Below, piece after piece: positions 61,023 through 64,000 of a DNA stretch of 64,000 nt; position 1 is the stretch's first letter, and each line of letters opens with the position of its first letter. The DNA is from Petrosia ficiformis (taxonomy: Eukaryota > Porifera > Demospongiae > Haplosclerida > Petrosiidae), in contig OX345638.1 in NCBI GenBank assembly GCA_947044365.1, forward strand, positions 7,325,201-7,389,200. The letters run 5' to 3'. The notes beneath the pieces are model-generated. The model saw nothing but the letters and a program-made list of their open reading frames with translations. It did no database searches and was not told where the DNA came from. The position numbers and the translations under genes were made by a program.

Positions 61023-64000
61023 TTCTTTCTCAGGCAAAACCAAGTTATTTCAAGATGCTGTACCAGAGAAAGACGACAGATACTTAGAACAAAAGAAATC
61101 TTTTAGGTAAGTTAACAAGTTAAGTTGATATAAAAGTGGTTTGTTTAATTCCAGTTCCTACTTTAACCTCCTATGTTAGTACCATCCTGATCTTGTTTGT
61201 ACTCTTTTGGAGTTTTGATGTACTTAATGAGTGAAGTACACTGTACTTCAAATGTACTACACAGTATTGCACAGTATTACACCTTAGCACTACATGTACA
61301 CGTATGCTATCACATATAAATGTAAAGTGAATTCACACATTACAGTACAGAGTAGTACTATAGTACTACTTAGAAGTACAGTTGACTATCATCTTATCAA
61401 AGTGTAGCTCCCATCATAGTATGTAAACTTAAAGTCAGGTACTGTATATAGCATGTTTTATTATTTTAATTTTAATAATTGTTCATGCAATGTAGATCTT
61501 ATAATTATGGTTACACTTGCATTAGAATATGGATCTGAATAGGTGCCTATACATTGCCTATACAGTTTACACAATATTTTTCAGGCTTTGTAGATACATT
61601 GTTGTCAAACTACACAAGTACAATCTGAAGATGTGTGCAACCAAGACGCAACCAAGGTGTGGTATACATTCAGCCCAAAGTACATGTAGACAGGCATATT
61701 CATTCATTCATTCATACTTTGGGCTGAATGTACATGTATACCACTTGAACAGTAGAATAATTAACAATGTATCATGTGTGAACAGTTGTAAACTAGATAA
61801 ATACAAATATATATTTCACACAGACAATATTGGATTGGATCTGAATATAGGCAATAAGGATTATGAAATATATAGCCATATAGGCATATACATGTAGGCA
61901 AATTGCTGTATAGGTGCAACACTATTTATTTAAATATATATTAAATCTTTTAACCACATTTTCTCCTCCTCAGTGACAGGTTTAAATTGAGCATCCTTCC
62001 CAAGAAAAAGTTGACTTCAACAAATTCATCAGAATTCAGAAACTCAAATTCGCAATCACCTCCTATTACATCCAGTTTGGGACCTCGTAAAGCTCTGAAG
62101 GTACTGGATGATCAGGTTTTGACTACCAGCGTACCATCTAATGGTCTGAATGTTTTAAAAGTTCGGACAAAATCACAAAGTTAGTTGTGAAGTTAATATA
62201 TTCTATTAAATGAAAGTAAATGTACATTTACTATTATTACATGTATAACAATCGTAAATAGAGAATGTACATGGATTCATAGATGTACATGTACATGTGT
62301 GATTATTAAAATTAGTATAATTATATGCATACCAATCAAACATCCACCTTTGATATTCACAACTCTATCACATCTATCTGTTGATCCATCTAACAATAAT
62401 CCATTGATCCATTCATTGATCTATCCAATCATTCAATCCAGCCATCCATGCATACATCCATCCATCTACACTTGTACCACTATCCATCCACCCATCCATC
62501 CACCCATTGATCAAATCATCCATTGATCCAATCATCCACCTATTGATCAAATCATCCATTGATCTAATCAACCATTCATTCATTCTTCCATCCATTGATC
62601 AAATCAATCATTCATTCATCCACCGATTCATCTACCCATTGATCAAATCAGCCATCGATCAAATCATCTATTGATCAAATCAACCATTCATTCATCCATC
62701 CATTGATTCAATCAACCATTGATCCAATCCATCTTATACATGTACATGTAGTCTGTAGCATAAATTCATCCATTCAATAACATATTATATTATATTATCA
62801 GATGATTTATTAGATGGTCTAGATGATGATAATACTAATACTAATAATGAGGAGGACAATGAATGGTCTGATGATGACGATGATGAATATACGAGTCCTG
62901 TCACTTCAGTCAATGGTCACGATCACTATGAAAGTCTGGTACATTATAAAACTTATGAGCAAATTTTTATTGCTTTTCATCAAATTTTAATATTCATTCT
63001 AGTGGGTGTTTCTTCATATAACCCCAGCGGGATTACATCATTATATTGTTAAATTAATCTAGACATGGGTGTGGTTTTTATTTATGGAACTGAGCATTTC
63101 CATTTATAGTTGCAAATGGCTACATCAAGAAACTGCCCTCTAGGGATGGGCGGGCGATACAATAATGTTTTTGATTACTATTGTTTTAGTATGACAATAA
63201 GTGACCACTTTTAGTTAATAGTATAAACTAACAAGAGACTTGTATTAGTTTTAGTTAAGTAATTGAAAGTGCATGATCATTATTGGCCAAATATCATTTA
63301 GTTGTAGTTTAGTTATAGTTAACTCACAATACCTTACTAAAAGAGGTTTTAGTTATAGTTAACTCACAATACCTTACTAAAAGAGGTTTTAGTTATAGTT
63401 AACTCACAATACCTTACTAAAAGAGGTTTTAGTTATAGTTAACTCACAATACCAGGTTTTACTGTACATATGACTTTACAGCACCTGACTTTATTAAGTT
63501 TACATACTATGATGGGAGCTACACTTTAATAAGGTGACAGTCAACTGTACTTCTAAGTAGTACTATAGTACTACTCTGTACTGTAATGTGTGAATTCACT
63601 TTACATTTATATATAGTATGTACGTATGTGATAGTATAGTAGTAAGGTGTAATACTGTGTAATACATTTGAAATACAGAGTACTTCACTCATAAAGCACA
63701 CTGTAGTCAATGAAAGTACAGTGATAGTACATGTGTATGTAAACTTAATAATGTCAGGTACTGTATAATACTTCTTCAAAGGTTTTATATACATGTAGTT
63801 GACTCATAATTCTCTACAGGCACCTGGTGTACCATGTTTCTACACAGCGACGGCTGATTATAACCCATCAGATGAAGATCACGGTATTCCGCTAAAGAGA
63901 GGCCAGGAGGTGGAATTAATAGGTATTAATCAATACTCTGGCTGGTGGTGGGTGAGATTAACAAACTTTTACACACATCAATATGTCGAAGGATGGGTAC
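43456..64000 (+). CDS. MCF2L: DBS/MCF2L-like RhoGEF (Sec14, spectrin repeats, DH, PH, SH3), 3' end outside window
   Basis: 28 exons: 43456-43552, 45847-45909, 49020-49140, 49609-49702, 50370-50516, 50775-50891, 51522-51808, 52401-52515, 52782-52907, 53145-53366, 53608-53816, 54584-54689, 55093-55203, 55914-56042, 56476-56582, 56641-56710, 56775-56870, 57017-57109, 57311-57439, 57660-57695, 58442-58618, 59719-59811, 60351-60429, 60817-60891, 61034-61106, 61974-62179, 62802-62938, 63820-64000+. They join in frame to 1165 residues. Sec14/CRAL-TRIO is at about 45-210 ([25 protein letters not shown]), spectrin-type helices at 215-560, DH at 622-812 ([31 protein letters not shown]), PH at 815-940, an acidic linker, and SH3 from 1110 ([17 protein letters not shown]). 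It should activate Rho/Cdc42-type GTPases at membranes. The donor after 57439 (GTTCGT) is weak. Trio/Kalirin lack this single-GEF layout. Confidence 0.88.
44237..44652. mobile_element. Inverted-repeat element, AAGCCTGGTTTC ends
   Basis: Left end TTTAAGCCTGGTTTCCATAT, right end CATTTAGAAACCAGGCTTAA. The interior holds repeated AAGACC/CAATAC words. Non-coding. Confidence 0.8.
44678..44905. repeat. Dispersed repeat shared with 46112-46412
   Basis: Both copies contain CCGATCTGATATT, GATGTTATAATCACAAG or GATGCTATAATCACAAG, and CCAATTATT(A/G)GTACATCACTA or TTCATCACTA, in the same order. Probably a degenerate MITE family. Confidence 0.65.
45165..45365. mobile_element. Palindromic 'CCTGACTTTATTAAG' MITE, 5'-truncated
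   Basis: Ends with ATAGTATGTAAACTTAATAA then AGTCAGGTACTGTA and carries the core AGTAGTACTATAGTACTACT. Matches one orientation of the complete element at 63476-63764. Confidence 0.75.
46112..46412. repeat. Dispersed repeat shared with 44678-44905
   Basis: Second copy of that family, in RhoGEF intron 2. The order of shared blocks is the same. Confidence 0.65.
47043..47480. repeat. (CATA)n / TGTACATACATA microsatellite array
   Basis: About 430 bases made almost only of CATA units with periodic ATGTAC interruptions. Open frames here on both strands (YIHT and CMYV repeats) are artefacts of the 4-base period. Confidence 0.97.
47766..47880. mobile_element. Small inverted-repeat element
   Basis: Left CACACGGTTCTATCAATCTA, right TAGATTAATAGGACCCTGTG. 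The centre has GGGGAGTTTCCCCCCC and GCTTTCCCCCGG blocks. About 115 bases. Confidence 0.65.
48612..48862. mobile_element. Palindromic 'CCTGACTTTATTAAG' MITE
   Basis: Contains TTTACATACTATGATGG, the core AAGTAGTACTATAGTACTAC and the right end GTATGTAAACTTAATAGTGT then CAGGTA. In RhoGEF intron 2. Confidence 0.8.
49941..50178. mobile_element. Palindromic 'CCTGACTTTATTAAG' MITE
   Basis: Left end GTACCTGACTTTAAGTTTAC, core AGTAGTACTATAGTACTACT. The right end is degraded into TACATGTAGTACTGTATG. Confidence 0.75.
50520..50760. repeat. TGTATGTACATG microsatellite
   Basis: TATG/TACA-type low-complexity sequence between RhoGEF exons 5 and 6. It begins directly at the GTATGA donor of exon 5. Confidence 0.93.
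50948..51022. repeat. (GTACA)n tract
   Basis: About fourteen tandem GTACA pentamers, starting near TATGGTACAGTACAG, in intron 6 of the RhoGEF. It is followed by TACATG-rich sequence to 51400. Confidence 0.9.
51940..52250. repeat. About 62-bp minisatellite with GACA runs
   Basis: Four to five units of roughly TTAAGCTTGTACCAACAGAC, TACAGATGGACAGACAGACA and GAGGTCATTATCTACTATCC, in the intron after exon 7. Confidence 0.85.
53368..53580. repeat. TGTATGTACATG microsatellite
   Basis: Low-complexity TATG/TACA sequence between RhoGEF exons 10 and 11, starting at the donor. Confidence 0.93.
53918..54396. mobile_element. Palindromic 'CCTGACTTTATTAAG' MITE carrying a nested element
   Basis: Left end GTACCTGACTTTATTAAGTT, right end AAACTTAATAATGTCAGGTA. 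The middle is interrupted by a different inverted-repeat element at 54078-54243. The halves align to the uninterrupted copy at 63476-63764. Confidence 0.85.
54078..54243. mobile_element. Nested inverted-repeat element, GGGGTGTGGAAAC ends
   Basis: Left end CAGGGGTGTGGAAACATTGA, right end GCTGTTTCCACACCACTG. The segment GACATTTTGACCTATTTTCA also occurs at 1083-1104, after a matching GGGGTGTGGAAA at 1051, so a partial copy sits in the DUF4440 intron. Confidence 0.8.
54705..55025. repeat. TAGTTAACTAAAA-type dispersed repeat
   Basis: Fifth copy of the family, in the RhoGEF intron after exon 12. Confidence 0.7.
55230..55905. repeat. TGTGTGTA/GTACATG higher-order repeat
   Basis: Five tandem units of about 100-115 bases, each reading roughly ATAATGTTATGTGTGTACAT, GTATATAAGTGTGTGTACAT, GCATTTGTGTGTATATGTGT, AACTGTGTATGTG. 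A true higher-order minisatellite rather than simple TG repeats. Confidence 0.88.
56088..56475. repeat. Minisatellite CATGACATCATCAATTCATT
   Basis: About fifteen irregular copies of a 19-23 base unit in the intron between exons 14 and 15. The acceptor of exon 15 (CATCAATTAG) is itself made from the repeat. Confidence 0.88.
57165..57310. repeat. (CCAT)n microsatellite
   Basis: CATC/CCAT tetramers fill the intron between exons 18 and 19 and end at the CACAG acceptor. Confidence 0.93.
58668..59256. mobile_element. Inverted-repeat element, AGTGCTTGAAATA ends
   Basis: Left AGTGCTTGAAATACATGTAG then GATCCAGCA; right TGCTGGATACTTTC, then ACTATTTCAAGCAC. Inner matches include TGGACAAATTGTCTTAT against TTGTTTTGTCCAGATA. 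A tRNA-like SINE sits inside (58838-59035). Confidence 0.75.
58838..59035 (-). mobile_element. tRNA-derived SINE-like element
   Basis: Read on the minus strand, it begins GGGGGTTCTAGTGGCCTGCT, then GGTTAAAGTGCTGACC (A-box-like). A stem CCTGCAATCAAAAGGTTGCAGG follows, then GGTTCAACCCCC (B-box-like, pairing with the 5' GGGGGTT). A tRNA-unrelated body of about 130 bases follows. These are the hallmarks of a pol III tRNA-derived SINE. No polyA tail was evident. Confidence 0.6.
59288..59630. mobile_element. Palindromic 'CCTGACTTTATTAAG' MITE, expanded
   Basis: Ends TTACCTGACGCTATTAAGTT and CCTTAATAAAGTCAGGTACT. Internal ACACAGTATT triplication and a CTAT tract add length. Confidence 0.75.
59678..60075. 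repeat. (CA)n / CATACA microsatellite around exon 22
   Basis: ACAC tracts lie before exon 22 and, mainly, after it (59812-60070). The coding exon at 59719-59811 interrupts them. Confidence 0.93.
60490..60775. repeat. Minisatellite GATAGGATGACC..CATGT
   Basis: Copies of roughly CATATGATAGGATGACCCAT GTCATGTGATAGGATGACCA in the intron after exon 23, six to eight units with variation. Confidence 0.85.
60952..61022. repeat. (CTGT)n microsatellite
   Basis: CTGT tetramers preceding the acceptor of exon 25. Confidence 0.93.
61205..61447. mobile_element. Palindromic 'CCTGACTTTATTAAG' MITE, reverse orientation
   Basis: Core AGTAGTACTATAGTACTACT and end ATAGTATGTAAACTTAAAGT then CAGGTACTGTATA, matching 45165-45365. 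Confidence 0.8.
61657..61746. repeat. Long hairpin in RhoGEF intron 25
   Basis: GGTGTGGTATACATTCAGCC CAAAGTACATG pairs with TACTTTGGGCTGAATGTACA TGTATACCAC around a short (CATT)n loop. Confidence 0.85.
62395..62750. repeat. CCATTGATCAAATCAACCATTCATT minisatellite
   Basis: Irregular tandem copies of a CCAT/TGATCAAATC unit between exons 26 and 27. Confidence 0.88.
63185..63460. repeat. TAGTTAACTAAAA-type repeat with local tandem expansion
   Basis: Sixth copy of the family. Its 3' part contains about four identical tandem units of GTTATAGTTAACTCACAATA CCTTACTAAAAGAGGTTTTA (41 bases), which point to a recent expansion. Confidence 0.8.
63476..63764. mobile_element. Palindromic 'CCTGACTTTATTAAG' MITE, best complete copy
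   Basis: Left end CACCTGACTTTATTAAGTTT, right end GTAAACTTAATAATGTCAGG. Near-palindromic, with internal AAGTAGTACTATAGTACTAC. Reference copy for the seven in this gene. Confidence 0.85.

Noticed and set aside
1..64000. Autonomous transposase, reverse transcriptase or viral genes
   Set aside because: None of the open frames shows such domains; all mobile elements seen are small and non-autonomous.

Overview
The window is animal nuclear DNA. It is AT-rich, with short phase-conserved introns, GT-AG splice sites, AATAAA signals, and many small inverted-repeat elements and microsatellites. It carries a clear tau-tubulin-kinase gene, a Sec14/spectrin/DH-PH/SH3 RhoGEF and many Death domains. The compact genes and the Death-domain expansion suggest a demosponge of the Amphimedon type. 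That assignment is inference; the metazoan call is firm.

Layout. (1) 1-6.7 kb, minus strand: two tandem paralogs of a small SnoaL-like/DUF4440 protein; the first runs off the left edge. (2) 6.9-39.8 kb, plus strand: a tandem array of about eight related genes plus fragments. The common plan is an N-terminal Death domain (DD) on its own exon, a few tiny linker exons, then one large terminal exon. That exon encodes a membrane anchor, a beta-rich module of unknown family, a TPR-like helical region and an acidic tail ending in a conserved DSDEEWxx(I/L) motif. Two members (11.7-15.8 kb and 29.5-32.6 kb) lack the membrane anchor and have a second DD instead. Copies D, E, F, B and G are fully open; A and C are broken; H has a frameshifted C-terminus; several relic fragments lie between genes. 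(3) 40.9-43.2 kb, plus: a two-exon tau-tubulin kinase. (4) 43.5-64 kb, plus: 28 exons of a DBS/MCF2L-like RhoGEF whose SH3 domain is cut by the right edge. Its introns are full of palindromic MITEs and TACA/CCAT/CAGA-type simple repeats.

The DD array is the part worth attention. Its exons are symmetric phase 1-1 cassettes, neighbours have exchanged 3' ends, and the tail resembles an LC3-interacting (LIR) or W-acidic motif. This gives a mix of membrane-anchored and soluble Death-domain/TPR proteins, plausibly innate-immune or cell-death adaptors. No function is proven from sequence. Exon coordinates were worked out by hand from reading frame, splice dinucleotides and paralog alignment.
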